NCBI GenBank assembly: GCA_026692865.1
Contig: JAPLNI010000030.1
Span: 101,747-165,746 of the forward strand
Reading direction: 5' to 3'
DNA: 64,000 bases
Source: Planctomycetota bacterium
Lineage (GTDB): Bacteria > Planctomycetota > Planctomycetia > Pirellulales > Pirellulaceae
A program made the position numbers and the translations under genes. Shown here piece after piece: positions 48,686 through 57,046 of the stretch (its first letter is position 1; every line of letters begins with the position of its first letter). The notes under the pieces were generated by a model. It was given only the letters and a program-made list of their open reading frames with translations. It was not told the DNA's origin and did not search any database.

Positions 48686-48913
48686 CTACTCACGAGGTCG
48701 AATTGCTCCAGTAAGACCGCTGTAATCAACGCGATCATCATCATGCCAAAGGGGTTGTCCCAATTCAACACGCTTTCGGAGGATTTCAATCTTCTCTGGC
48801 GAGCCAGCCGGAGCATCAGTTGGCATGAAGTGATTGTCTACTGCTGGATCGAAATCCTCGTCGTGACCATACTTCAAAATCGCCTCAAAGACGTTCTTAC
48901 AAACAGCGCTCAT
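48686..48913 (-). CDS. Small acidic protein, unknown function
   Basis: The 75-residue product is acidic and soluble (KYGHDEDFDPAVDNHFMP, EKIEILRKRVELGQPLWHDD, DRVDYSGLTGAIRPRE). It has no signal peptide or cysteine motif. A strong intrinsic terminator downstream on the same strand argues that it is a real gene. I do not recognise the family. Confidence 0.65.
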   Translation of the reverse strand: MSAVCKNVFEAILKYGHDEDFDPAVDNHFMPTDAPAGSPEKIEILRKRVELGQPLWHDDDRVDYSGLTGAIRPRE

Positions 48914-49395
48914 TCGTCAGGTTACTCCACTGAACCAAAAAATAAAACAAAGACACGAATATCAAACTTGAGTGCAAACTCGCGAGGATCTACCTCACTG
49001 TGGGACTGACATGCTGTAAATCTTATTGAGATCACAAAGTCGAGCTTACACAGTCATCCGCACAGACTGCCTACAAAAAGTCGCAAAAGCACCAAACGAA
49101 GTGGTTGCTATTACAAGTAAAGGATTATTAGCGGCTATCCCCTGGTGTCAAGCAAATTTTAACACGAATCACAACATAACCTTCACAATTGAAGTTTCTC
49201 AAGTGGGTAATGGGCGTCCTGCAGGCTCGGTAGAGTTTGCTATAAATTCCTAATGCGATGTGGAATGCGCACCGAGTGACGTTTAGGCGGCATTCGATCC
49301 AGATCGCAACGGCCCGCGAAACCGACCTACATCCCCTTTTGCTGCCGTTTGCGGCAATTTACTTACCGTTAAACACCATGCGTGGTTCTCGTTCT
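48914..49395. other. Gap upstream of the YjbQ-family gene
   Basis: About 480 bp of AT-richer sequence with no feature I can defend. An open plus-strand frame at 49026-49253 (75 codons) lacks a ribosome site and a convincing composition, so I do not call it. Promoters for the small minus-strand gene and for the YjbQ-family gene should lie here. Confidence 0.4.
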
Positions 49396-49857
49396 ATGCC
49401 AGACTCTCAAAAGACTTCCTCGCAGCCACTCTGGTTCCAAAAAACTATTTCCCTGTCACGACGACCGCGAGGCTTTCATTTAATAACTAAAGAAATTATT
49501 CGTGATATTCGAGAAATAGAGCTCATTGAAGTTGGACTCTTACATCTATTCTTGCAGCACACATCTGCAGCTCTTTCCATCAACGAAAATGCCGATCCAG
49601 ATGTACGAGTCGACATGGAGACAGTTTTCAATCGAATCGTGCCCGAAAATCAACCTCTGGTACACACGTTGGAAGGGCCAGATGATATGCCGGCCCACGT
49701 AAAAAGCAGCCTTCTCGGATGTAGCCTGACAATTCCCGTGACTGCCGGGAGACTGGCCTTGGGGACTTGGCAAGGAATTTACCTATGCGAGCACAGAAAC
49801 TACGCAACTCCAAGAATGATCGTGTTAACTTTGCACGGCGAGCGACGGCTTACCTAG
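49396..49857 (+). CDS. YjbQ-family protein (UPF0047)
   Basis: The 153-residue protein carries the UPF0047/YjbQ hallmarks: FQKTISLSRRPRGFHLITKE, FLQHTSAALSINENADPDV, PVTAGRLALGTWQGIYLCEH and the terminal VLTLHGER. Members have weak thiamine-phosphate synthase activity in vitro, and their true role is unsettled. The histidines in HTSAAL, HVKSSLLG and EHR could form a metal site. ATG 49396 matches the family's short N-terminus; ATG 49378 would add six residues. It precedes folE2 by about 160 bp. Confidence 0.88.
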   Translation: MPDSQKTSSQPLWFQKTISLSRRPRGFHLITKEIIRDIREIELIEVGLLHLFLQHTSAALSINENADPDVRVDMETVFNRIVPENQPLVHTLEGPDDMPAHVKSSLLGCSLTIPVTAGRLALGTWQGIYLCEHRNYATPRMIVLTLHGERRLT

Positions 49858-50019
49858 GGTCTTGCCCTTCTACTCATTTGATCTCCAAACGAGTCCATCG
49901 ATATAACGACCAACCAATTTGCAGGGTAAGACTAGTCATTTTTGTAATTCTGCCTATCATTCCTTGGCAAATTTAATCCAAATAGACTTTGTCCTAACCG
50001 AGAATACACGAGAAAAAAA

Positions 50020-50844
50020 TTGATTCAGCCTCTCAAAGAACCATCTATCCTTCCCGATATCCAATCAACCGGCGACAAGCGAAAAATCGCGATTGATAAA
50101 GTCGGAGTCAAAGGAATTCGATATCCGATCACCCTGCGAACCCCAGGACATGGTGACGGTACAGGCGTGGCACATACTGTCGCGTCGGTGAATATGTACG
50201 TTGCTCTTCCGCACGAGCAAAAGGGGACCCACATGTCCCGATTCTTAGAGGTCCTGAACGAGCATCATGAATCGCTCAGTTCGGATACTTTGAGCGACGT
50301 ATGCAAATCCATGCGGGAGAGACTGAAGGCAAAGGAAGTTCACCTTGAGCTAACGTTCCCATATTTCATCGATAAGAAAGCACCTGTCACCGGCCAATCC
50401 GGAAAGCTGGACATCGATGTTACATTCGAGATGGCGAGCAACGGCGTTGATGACTTCGTCATGACAATGAAAGTGCCTGCCACAAGTCTGTGCCCATGTT
50501 CGAAAGAAATCTCTGCTTACGGTGCTCACAATCAGCGTTGTGAGATGACGGTGAAGGTCCGTGTTGCAGAGGGACAGCATCTCTGGATTGAGGATCTTTT
50601 CAGCATCGTAGAAAAGTGTGCCTCGACACAAGTCTTTTCAGTGTTGAAGCGGCCCGACGAGAAGTGGGTCACAGAACGAGCGTACGAGAATCCAAAGTTC
50701 GTCGAAGATATTGTTCGAGACATGGCTGTCGCAATGAATGCTGACGACCGAATTGTTTGGTACCAATGCTTTTCCGAAAATTTTGAATCAATCCACAACC
50801 ATAACGCATACGCTTTCATCGAGCGTGATAAGCGTGGCGATTAG
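50020..50844 (+). CDS. folE2: GTP cyclohydrolase I type 2 (FolE2)
   Basis: FolE2 (type IB) converts GTP to 7,8-dihydroneopterin triphosphate, the first step of folate and queuosine precursor synthesis. The 274-residue product has DIQS near the start and VGVKGIRYPITLR, EQKGTHMSRFLEVL and TSLCPCSKEISAYGAHNQR, which holds the active-site cysteine, and KFVEDIVRDMA near the C-terminus. FolE2 can use metals other than zinc. The start is TTG at 50020, as no ATG precedes DIQS. The recQ-like gene begins seven bases after the stop. Confidence 0.94.
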   Translation: MIQPLKEPSILPDIQSTGDKRKIAIDKVGVKGIRYPITLRTPGHGDGTGVAHTVASVNMYVALPHEQKGTHMSRFLEVLNEHHESLSSDTLSDVCKSMRERLKAKEVHLELTFPYFIDKKAPVTGQSGKLDIDVTFEMASNGVDDFVMTMKVPATSLCPCSKEISAYGAHNQRCEMTVKVRVAEGQHLWIEDLFSIVEKCASTQVFSVLKRPDEKWVTERAYENPKFVEDIVRDMAVAMNADDRIVWYQCFSENFESIHNHNAYAFIERDKRGD

Positions 50845-50851
50845 TTAAGGC

Positions 50852-52354
50852 TTGATCTTGTTTGTGTCGGTCGATGATAAAGAGCTGCTTGAACCATTTA
50901 AGCTTTCAAAGTTTCGCGGCTTTCAACGTCAAATCATCGACCGGACTCTTGGAGGTAAGCACTCGTTGGTTATTATGCCAACCGGCGGCGGCAAGTCGCT
51001 GTGCTATCAAGCACCTGCAGTTCACTGGTTCCGACAATTTCAAAGCGATGAGTCAGGGGGCTCTTCTTTTTGCCCCCTGACAATTATTTTGTCACCATTG
51101 ATCGCTGTGATGAAAGATCAGGTCGACTCTTTGAATGCGAAGGGGATTCCCGCAACTTTCATTAACTCCTCACTCGATCGGTCGCAGCGACTTGCACGCT
51201 ATGAGTCGATCAAGCAAGGAGATTTTTCGATGCTCTACGTTACACCCGAGCGATTTCGCAAGCCCGACTTCGTTGAGTGCTTAAGTGGCCGCACGATCAA
51301 ATTGCTTGCCGTCGATGAAGCTCACTGTATTAGTCAGTGGGGACATGATTTTCGACCCGACTACACGCGTGTAGCTGATTTTCGTCGCGTGCTTGGCAAC
51401 CCAACAACGATCGCTTTGACGGCTACCGCAACACCTGAAGTGCAACAAGATATTGCGATTCAACTTGGCCTTAGCGGAATTGGGGCAAGTGCTGACCAAT
51501 GCGAAATGTTCCATGAAGGGATCGATCGACCAAACCTTGAATTAATTGTGAGCGAAGTTTGGGGCGTTGATGAGAAAGTCGAATGCATTAAGACTTCCCT
51601 CACAAAATGGATATCACTTTCGATAGCTGCCGAGTCGCCGCAGGGAAGTGCGATCATCTACTTCACTTTGATACGCAGCCTGGAAGCATTTAGCGAGATT
51701 CTTCGCAAAGAAGGAATCCGTCATGTTGTTTATCACGGAGATTTATCGCGGCATTATCGCAAACAAATCCAGGATGACTTCATGGCAGGTAGGTCGCCAC
51801 TGGTTCTTGCGACGAACGCCTTCGGCATGGGAGTCGACAAGTCTAATATTCGCCTTGTTATCCATGCTGACATACCAAACTCATTGGAGTCCTACTACCA
51901 AGAGATCGGTCGCGCGGGACGCGATGGTTTGCCTTCGGAGTGCCGGCTCCTCTATGACGCCGACGATCTGGCGACTCAGATGGAGTTCATTCGTTGGAGC
52001 AATCCGGACGCTGACTTTTATCAGCGACTGCACCACCATCTATCGCATGACCTGGATCGATTACGAGCTTTTGGAATGGATTGGTTACGGCTTCAGTTGT
52101 GTGGGAAAAACAAGCACGATCGACGCTTGGAGACCGCCTTAGGAATTCTAGAAAGATACGGCGTGATCGATCAATCGGAAGACCTGTCGATGGTTGAGGT
52201 TCTTGACGATTCGCTTCCCACTCTCCTTAGTGATTCAACACACCTTGCAGCCAAATTGCTGAACGACCAGAAGAAGCTTTATGCACTCGTGCAATACGTC
52301 CAGTGCGACCAAGACCGGCAGGCTTTTCTTAGGCAGTACTTCGAAGCCGATTGA
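50852..52354 (+). CDS. RecQ-like DNA helicase lacking the C-terminal zinc module
   Basis: The 500-residue protein has helicase motifs in RecQ order: RGFQRQII (motif 0), MPTGGGKSLCYQ (I), SPLIAVMKDQV (Ia), VDEAHCISQWGHDFRP (II plus the RecQ aromatic loop), ALTATATPEV (III), YHGDLSR, NAFGMGVDKSNIR (V) and YYQEIGRAGRDG (VI). After motif VI the usual four-cysteine zinc module, RQC winged helix and HRDC domain are not visible; only about 130 residues remain. RecQ unwinds DNA 3'-5' in recombination repair. The short form suggests altered DNA binding or reliance on partners. The TTG start lies seven bases past folE2, suggesting co-transcription. Confidence 0.88.
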   Translation: MILFVSVDDKELLEPFKLSKFRGFQRQIIDRTLGGKHSLVIMPTGGGKSLCYQAPAVHWFRQFQSDESGGSSFCPLTIILSPLIAVMKDQVDSLNAKGIPATFINSSLDRSQRLARYESIKQGDFSMLYVTPERFRKPDFVECLSGRTIKLLAVDEAHCISQWGHDFRPDYTRVADFRRVLGNPTTIALTATATPEVQQDIAIQLGLSGIGASADQCEMFHEGIDRPNLELIVSEVWGVDEKVECIKTSLTKWISLSIAAESPQGSAIIYFTLIRSLEAFSEILRKEGIRHVVYHGDLSRHYRKQIQDDFMAGRSPLVLATNAFGMGVDKSNIRLVIHADIPNSLESYYQEIGRAGRDGLPSECRLLYDADDLATQMEFIRWSNPDADFYQRLHHHLSHDLDRLRAFGMDWLRLQLCGKNKHDRRLETALGILERYGVIDQSEDLSMVEVLDDSLPTLLSDSTHLAAKLLNDQKKLYALVQYVQCDQDRQAFLRQYFEAD

Positions 52355-52417
52355 AAGCCCGCACGCACTCATTCGTAAGTGCCAGTAGTTCGTTCTCGCA
52401 ACGTGACTTTCTGCTTC

Positions 52418-53728
52418 TTACTTACGTCGTATATAGCGTTCGACTCGTCCGATTTGAAGCTGCCACCAACCGAACGTTTCGGTCAACCATTTGTAGATCG
52501 ACGCACCGACCAGCGACCCCAAGGCGATCGATACCAATGCAAAAATCGCATCGATCAACCCGTCGATCCCAGCGTCTCGGTCACTGAACATGCTAGTCAC
52601 GCTCAGGAGTCCCAAGGCTCCAGGAACTAGAAGCCAAAAGCTTGGAAGGAAAGTAACAATCGCTGGAGGGCCACGGAAGCGAAGCTGAATCAGATAGCCC
52701 AGCGGTGTTACTATTAGCATCGCAAAGAAGCCACTGACATTCGTATTCCCAATTAGTTCTGCAGCCGTTTGTTCCGTCGCAAAGGTAACCAACAAGACCA
52801 GCAGCATCCATAAAAGCGAATTGCATGGAGCCGAAAAGTGAATATAAGCTCCGAGCCCAAACACCAGCACTCCTACCCAAGGAAGCCAGGGAACTGCAGG
52901 AGTCAAACCGCTTGAAGCAAGCTCAATAGAAGTGTCGACTAAATCTCCTGGCTGATAGCCGACAATCATCGCACCAGCGGCCAGTCCGAATGCAAGCAGC
53001 AAGAGTTGAACAAAACCCGAGATCAATCGACTCGCGCCGCTGACCATGTCTCCATAAGCAAGTTCCACCATTCCGAGCGTTAGCATGCCACCGGGCAGGA
53101 ATGAGACCAGCGGCGGGATGATCGCGCATCGAGGATCCAGAGGAAATCCCATCTTCACCGCAAGGAAGACCAAAACGGATACGATCGTTGCCGAAATAAC
53201 TGGCAGAGGCACTGCAAAGACAGCGCGATTGCGGTTGAATACTTTGAACAGCCCAACGACCGCACCTAGAACGCCCGTTGCGGCGATGCTTTCAGCAGCC
53301 GTAGTCAATATCATCGCCAATCCAACGGTCAGGATCGTGTGGCCGACGATAACTCCGAAGGGGCCAAACCGAGCCCGCTTATCATAGATTTCAGAGAGGC
53401 GACTAATTCCTTCCTTGGGTGGGACGTCGCCTTGTTGTGCCGCATCACTTAACAAATATACGTCGGCAATTTGGTCCAATCGCAAGGCCTGAGTCGGACC
53501 TTCTGCGAAAGTGACTCGCTCTTCTTCATCGACAGTGACACTGATAAACAATGCCGTTGGAAAGACCACCACCCGTGAACGCCGCATGCCATAGGCCGAT
53601 GCAGTTCTACGCAGGATCAACTCGACCTTCGCCGTTTGCTCCCCGCAACCAAGTAATGCTTGACCAAGTCGAAACATGAACTCCAGAAGGTTGCGAACAT
53701 CGGCGGAAGTCTTCGAAGGTTGCTTCAC
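52418..53728 (-). CDS. ThrE-family threonine/serine exporter
   Basis: The 436-residue protein opens with FMFRLGQALLGCGEQTAKVE and RVVVFPTALFISV, the ThrE (DUF1212) signature. About ten membrane helices follow. The protein joins both modules, the N-terminal ThrE domain and the C-terminal ThrE_2 half (FGLGAYIHFSAPCNSLLWM, VPGALGLLSVTS). ThrE exports threonine and serine in Corynebacterium; the substrate here is inferred. The GTG start overlaps the purN stop as GTGA, so translation is probably coupled. Confidence 0.87.
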   Translation of the reverse strand: MKQPSKTSADVRNLLEFMFRLGQALLGCGEQTAKVELILRRTASAYGMRRSRVVVFPTALFISVTVDEEERVTFAEGPTQALRLDQIADVYLLSDAAQQGDVPPKEGISRLSEIYDKRARFGPFGVIVGHTILTVGLAMILTTAAESIAATGVLGAVVGLFKVFNRNRAVFAVPLPVISATIVSVLVFLAVKMGFPLDPRCAIIPPLVSFLPGGMLTLGMVELAYGDMVSGASRLISGFVQLLLLAFGLAAGAMIVGYQPGDLVDTSIELASSGLTPAVPWLPWVGVLVFGLGAYIHFSAPCNSLLWMLLVLLVTFATEQTAAELIGNTNVSGFFAMLIVTPLGYLIQLRFRGPPAIVTFLPSFWLLVPGALGLLSVTSMFSDRDAGIDGLIDAIFALVSIALGSLVGASIYKWLTETFGWWQLQIGRVERYIRRK

Positions 53729-54324
53729 GATCGATAGCCGCCTTCAGTAAAAATTCCGATTGCCTTGGGTAGTGCTTCTCGCTCCAGTTCCAGAACACGC
53801 TGCTGAAGCGTTTCTGCGGTATCACTTGGCATTACCGGGCATGCTTGCTGAAGGATGATCGGTCCATGATCATATTGGTTATCAACGTAGTGGACTGTGC
53901 AGCCGCTAATTTTGACTCCGAAATCGATCGCCGCTTGATGAACTTTCAATCCGTAGAATCCTTTACCGGAAAATGCCGGGATGAGTGACGGATGAATATT
54001 GATAACTCGCTTGTCGAAATCTTCAGGAATGAGTAAGTGCTGAAGAAAGCCACCCATCACGACCATTGAAACATTTTCGGCGCGAATCGCCTCAAAGTTT
54101 GCATCGCGGTAAGCTTCGGGAGTTTGAAAAGATTTTTTCGAGAGGGTAAGGTTTTTGATTCCCGCATCTCTAGCGAACTTCAGCCCTCCCGCCGAAGCTC
54201 GCGAGCTGATAACTAGCCTAATATCGATCGCCAGCGCACCAGATTGTTGTCGGTCTATTAAATTTTTGAGCGTAGATCCGCCACCCGAAATGAGTACTGC
54301 GATGGGTAGTGGCTTTTGTAACAC
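53725..54324 (-). CDS. purN: Phosphoribosylglycinamide formyltransferase (PurN)
   Basis: PurN uses 10-formyl-tetrahydrofolate to formylate GAR in purine synthesis. The 199-residue product shows VLISGGGSTLKNLI (phosphate loop), VVMGGFLQHLL, the catalytic INIHPSLIPAFSGKGFYG with Asn and His, and VDNQYDHGPIILQQ with the catalytic Asp. The length is normal for the family. The start is GTG at 54324. The ThrE-type gene begins within its stop codon. The folE2 gene on the opposite strand nearby also belongs to folate metabolism, but this may be coincidence. Confidence 0.95.
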   Translation of the reverse strand: MLQKPLPIAVLISGGGSTLKNLIDRQQSGALAIDIRLVISSRASAGGLKFARDAGIKNLTLSKKSFQTPEAYRDANFEAIRAENVSMVVMGGFLQHLLIPEDFDKRVINIHPSLIPAFSGKGFYGLKVHQAAIDFGVKISGCTVHYVDNQYDHGPIILQQACPVMPSDTAETLQQRVLELEREALPKAIGIFTEGGYRS

Positions 54325-54509
54325 GGCGTTTTCTTATGATTGGGTTTTCGTGCCTTGACTCGGTGTCGTCGGCTTGATTTGAGCGGCTCAATGACAGATG
54401 CGGTACCATTATAGACAACCTTTGGCATTTCGTTTGCTATTCATTAGCCATTTGCTACTTGAACAACACTCGGTGTTAACTTCTTTGCCAACGTGACAGT
54501 CTGATCACC

Positions 54510-55118
54510 ATGAATAGAATCCCTCGAGACGATGATAATTATGTGGCTCCAACTCACACAATGAGCTTGACGGGGTCCGTTCTCGTAGCGACCCCGCGTT
54601 TAGAAGACGAGATCTTCGGGAGATCGGTGTGTTTGGTCTTGGAGCACGTTCCCGATCATTCGGTGGGGGTTGTTCTGAATCGACCCTTTGCGTTAGATGT
54701 CACGCCTTTATGGCAGGAGCTAACTTCAGGATTGTCAAAAACGGCTTCCCCACCGCCGCATTTGCATTTCGGCGGACCAGTTTCTGGACCAGTCGTTGCG
54801 ATTCATGATCGCGAGTCGCTTGCCGAGGCGGGTAACGGGAACGGCGTCTATCTCGCAGCCCAAGTCGAAAATCTTAAGAAACTCGTGTTGATTCCGCCGG
54901 AGCACTATCGCCTGTTTGTTGGGCATGCTGCTTGGCGATCAGGGCAATTGGAGCAAGAAATCCGCGATGGCTACTGGTATCCGCTCCCAGCAGACCCCGA
55001 ATTAGTTTTCGGCGACGATTTCGATATGTGGCAAAAGGCGATGCGTCGCGTTGGCAATTTTATGATGCAGTCTGTCATAGGGCTTCCTGGATTGCCGAGG
55101 AGTCCGAGCGAAAATTGA
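54510..55118 (+). CDS. YqgE/AlgH family protein (UPF0301)
   Basis: The 202-residue protein has the family pattern LTGSVLVATPRLEDEIFGRS, VCLVLEHVPDHSVGVVLNRP, HFGGPVSGPVVAIHD and FVGHAAWRSGQLEQEI. The single compact domain is typical. Some members affect alginate regulation, but the biochemical role is unknown. The ATG start leaves a short variable N-terminus of about 17 residues. A weak hairpin (TCCCGC...GCGGGA) about 30 bp past the stop lacks a T-run. Confidence 0.9.
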   Translation: MNRIPRDDDNYVAPTHTMSLTGSVLVATPRLEDEIFGRSVCLVLEHVPDHSVGVVLNRPFALDVTPLWQELTSGLSKTASPPPHLHFGGPVSGPVVAIHDRESLAEAGNGNGVYLAAQVENLKKLVLIPPEHYRLFVGHAAWRSGQLEQEIRDGYWYPLPADPELVFGDDFDMWQKAMRRVGNFMMQSVIGLPGLPRSPSEN

Positions 55119-55235
55119 ACGCAGACGACAACTAAATTCAGTAAATCCCGCCAAGTCCAAGCGGGAATGATTACGATTGCCATTTCGATTTCGCGTATCC
55201 GACGGTCCCTCATAAGCATCCAAACTCGATAGCAA

Positions 55236-55252
55236 AACCCGCATACCGGGTT
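55236..55252 (-). terminator. Weak intrinsic terminator of the 91-residue gene
   Basis: A 6-bp stem (AACCCG, loop CATAC, CGGGTT) is flanked on the plus-strand left side by AAAA. Read on the minus strand it gives a stem ending in TTTT. It lies 49 bp beyond the stop of the small minus-strand gene. The stem is short, so strength is uncertain. Confidence 0.45.
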
Positions 55253-55301
55253 GGACGCATGTCTGCAACTTTTGCCCAGGTTTGGGCGCGATTGCTATTT
55301 C

Positions 55302-55577
55302 TTACGAAGGGGTTTCGATATCCTTCAGCGAACGCCCAAGTCGACGTTTTTGAGTCGATTGGCTTCCGCCTTCGGATTGAATCCTCGTGGAATTGGATGG
55401 GCCGCCCAAACCACGACCAGCTTTTCCGTTGCTGCTCATCAGGGCAGCTACTTGTGGGTGGATTGTCTGTGGATCGTCCGGCGTGCCAATGGTTTCAATA
55501 GCATCGCTGACCCCTAGCAGCACGGATTGCTTCACGCCCTCGCGGATCCAACCGAAAAAATTAATGTTACTTTGCAT
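55302..55577 (-). CDS. Small conserved-looking protein, unknown function
   Basis: The 91-residue product begins MQSNINFFGWIREGVKQSVL, continues LGVSDAIETIGTPDDPQTIH, and ends in a Gly/Ser/Lys/Arg-rich tail. It has no signal peptide. It has the clearest ribosome site in the window: TTGGAGGAG ends six bases before the ATG, which rules out the TTG start inside that site. A possible intrinsic terminator lies downstream. The folded N-terminal half may bind other proteins; no domain is recognised. Confidence 0.7.
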   Translation of the reverse strand: MQSNINFFGWIREGVKQSVLLGVSDAIETIGTPDDPQTIHPQVAALMSSNGKAGRGLGGPSNSTRIQSEGGSQSTQKRRLGRSLKDIETPS

Positions 55578-55805
55578 GTGTCGCTCCTCCAAAAACGCGA
55601 GTGTGAAAACGCCTCAATAATTTCTATAGACGATCAACCTCCTAGAAGTCGAGATGGATTTTCGGGCAATCAATCAGCGAAATAAAAGCGGGTTATCAAT
55701 GTGCAATCAATGTGCAATTTTGTGACTTTTTGCTGAACGAAATAGTTGAACGGAATAAAAGAAGAGACGAATTCCGAGTTACAGGTTAAACTTAGTTCAT
55801 CAACT

Positions 55806-57044
55806 ATGACTACAAACAAAACGCCAATACTCGAACAAACACCCGCTCGACTTGCTGCTTGGCTTGCTGCTCGTGGCTACCCTACCTACCGCGCGAAACA
55901 GGTTTTCGAGTGGATCTTTCTCAAGCGAGCTGCGGATTTTGCTGAGATGACGAGCCTCCCCAAGGGCCTGCGTGAAGAGCTTTCGAACCATTTTTCGGTC
56001 TTTACGGCAACGACCGATCACCAACAAAGCGGCGACGGCACGGAAAAACTCTTGGTTAAGCTTGCCGACGGTGGGCGGATCGAATGCGTTTTACTAAGGG
56101 ACGGACCGAGAAGATCCATTTGCGTTAGCAGCCAAGTCGGCTGCGCGATGGGCTGCGTCTTCTGCGCAAGCGGACTGGACGGCGTCGAGCGGAATTTGAC
56201 TCGAGGCGAAGTCCTGGAACAGATGCTTCGATTGCAGAAACTGCTCCCCGCGGACGAACGGCTAAGTCATATCGTCATGATGGGCATGGGTGAACCACTG
56301 GCGAACCTTACGAATGTCTTGGAGGCTTTAGAGGTTGCTCGCGACCCCGCACTTGGACTAGGTATAAGCCCACGAAGAATAACTATCAGTACAGTTGGAC
56401 TTCCACCAGCGATTCGCAGACTCGCCGAAGCCAACGCACCGTATCATCTCGCGATCAGTTTGCACGCTCCGAATGATCCTCTTCGCACGAGGCTTGTTCC
56501 TGTCAACAAAGCGATTCGAATTGCACCTATCATGGAGGCATCGGAATACTACTTTGAGAAAACCGGTCGCAGATTGACTTTCGAATATGTGTTGCTCAAG
56601 GATATCAACGACACACAAGAATGCGCACGCGAGCTAATAAGATTGTTGCGAGGACGCGTTTCCATGTTAAATGTCATCCCATACAACCCCGTGCCGGGTT
56701 TGCCCTATGAGACACCAAGGCCCGAGGCGATCCACGACTTTCGCAAGACTCTTGTCGACGGCGGAATCAATGTCATGTTTCGTCAGCGCAAGGGGGACTC
56801 GATACAAGCTGCATGCGGACAATTGCGACGACTTCGCGAGCGACAGACCATCCATCAATTAGGCGACTCTATAGATGACTCCGTAGATGACTCCGTAGAT
56901 GACTTATTAGAAGACGCATTAGACCAACACGAGAATGCGAATGCTGATGAGTTATCGAATTCAGAACCAATCGATGCGCAGAGAGAAGAACTCGCCCAGC
57001 CATCGAAGCTCGTCCTGCCACAAATCCACGAATCACAGATCTGA
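55806..57044 (+). CDS. rlmN: Dual-specificity RNA methyltransferase RlmN
   Basis: RlmN is a radical-SAM enzyme that methylates C2 of A2503 in 23S rRNA and A37 of some tRNAs. From ATG 55806 the product has 412 residues. It shows YRAKQVFEWIF at the N-terminal accessory domain, the CxxxCxxC cluster site (GCAMGCVFC), MGMGEPLANL, AISLHAPND and the C-terminal AACGQL with the methyl-carrying cysteine. The last ~60 residues are an acidic extension (DDSVDDSVDDLLED) not needed by the family, partly encoded by a 12-bp tandem repeat (TAGATGACTCCG) starting at 56872. The S41 protease gene starts two bases after the stop. Confidence 0.95.
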   Translation: MTTNKTPILEQTPARLAAWLAARGYPTYRAKQVFEWIFLKRAADFAEMTSLPKGLREELSNHFSVFTATTDHQQSGDGTEKLLVKLADGGRIECVLLRDGPRRSICVSSQVGCAMGCVFCASGLDGVERNLTRGEVLEQMLRLQKLLPADERLSHIVMMGMGEPLANLTNVLEALEVARDPALGLGISPRRITISTVGLPPAIRRLAEANAPYHLAISLHAPNDPLRTRLVPVNKAIRIAPIMEASEYYFEKTGRRLTFEYVLLKDINDTQECARELIRLLRGRVSMLNVIPYNPVPGLPYETPRPEAIHDFRKTLVDGGINVMFRQRKGDSIQAACGQLRRLRERQTIHQLGDSIDDSVDDSVDDLLEDALDQHENANADELSNSEPIDAQREELAQPSKLVLPQIHESQI

Positions 57045-57046
57045 TT

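Noticed and set aside
49026..49253. Plus-strand frame of 75 codons before the YjbQ-family gene
   Set aside because: No ribosome site or domain. The composition is not clearly coding, although I cannot exclude a small protein.
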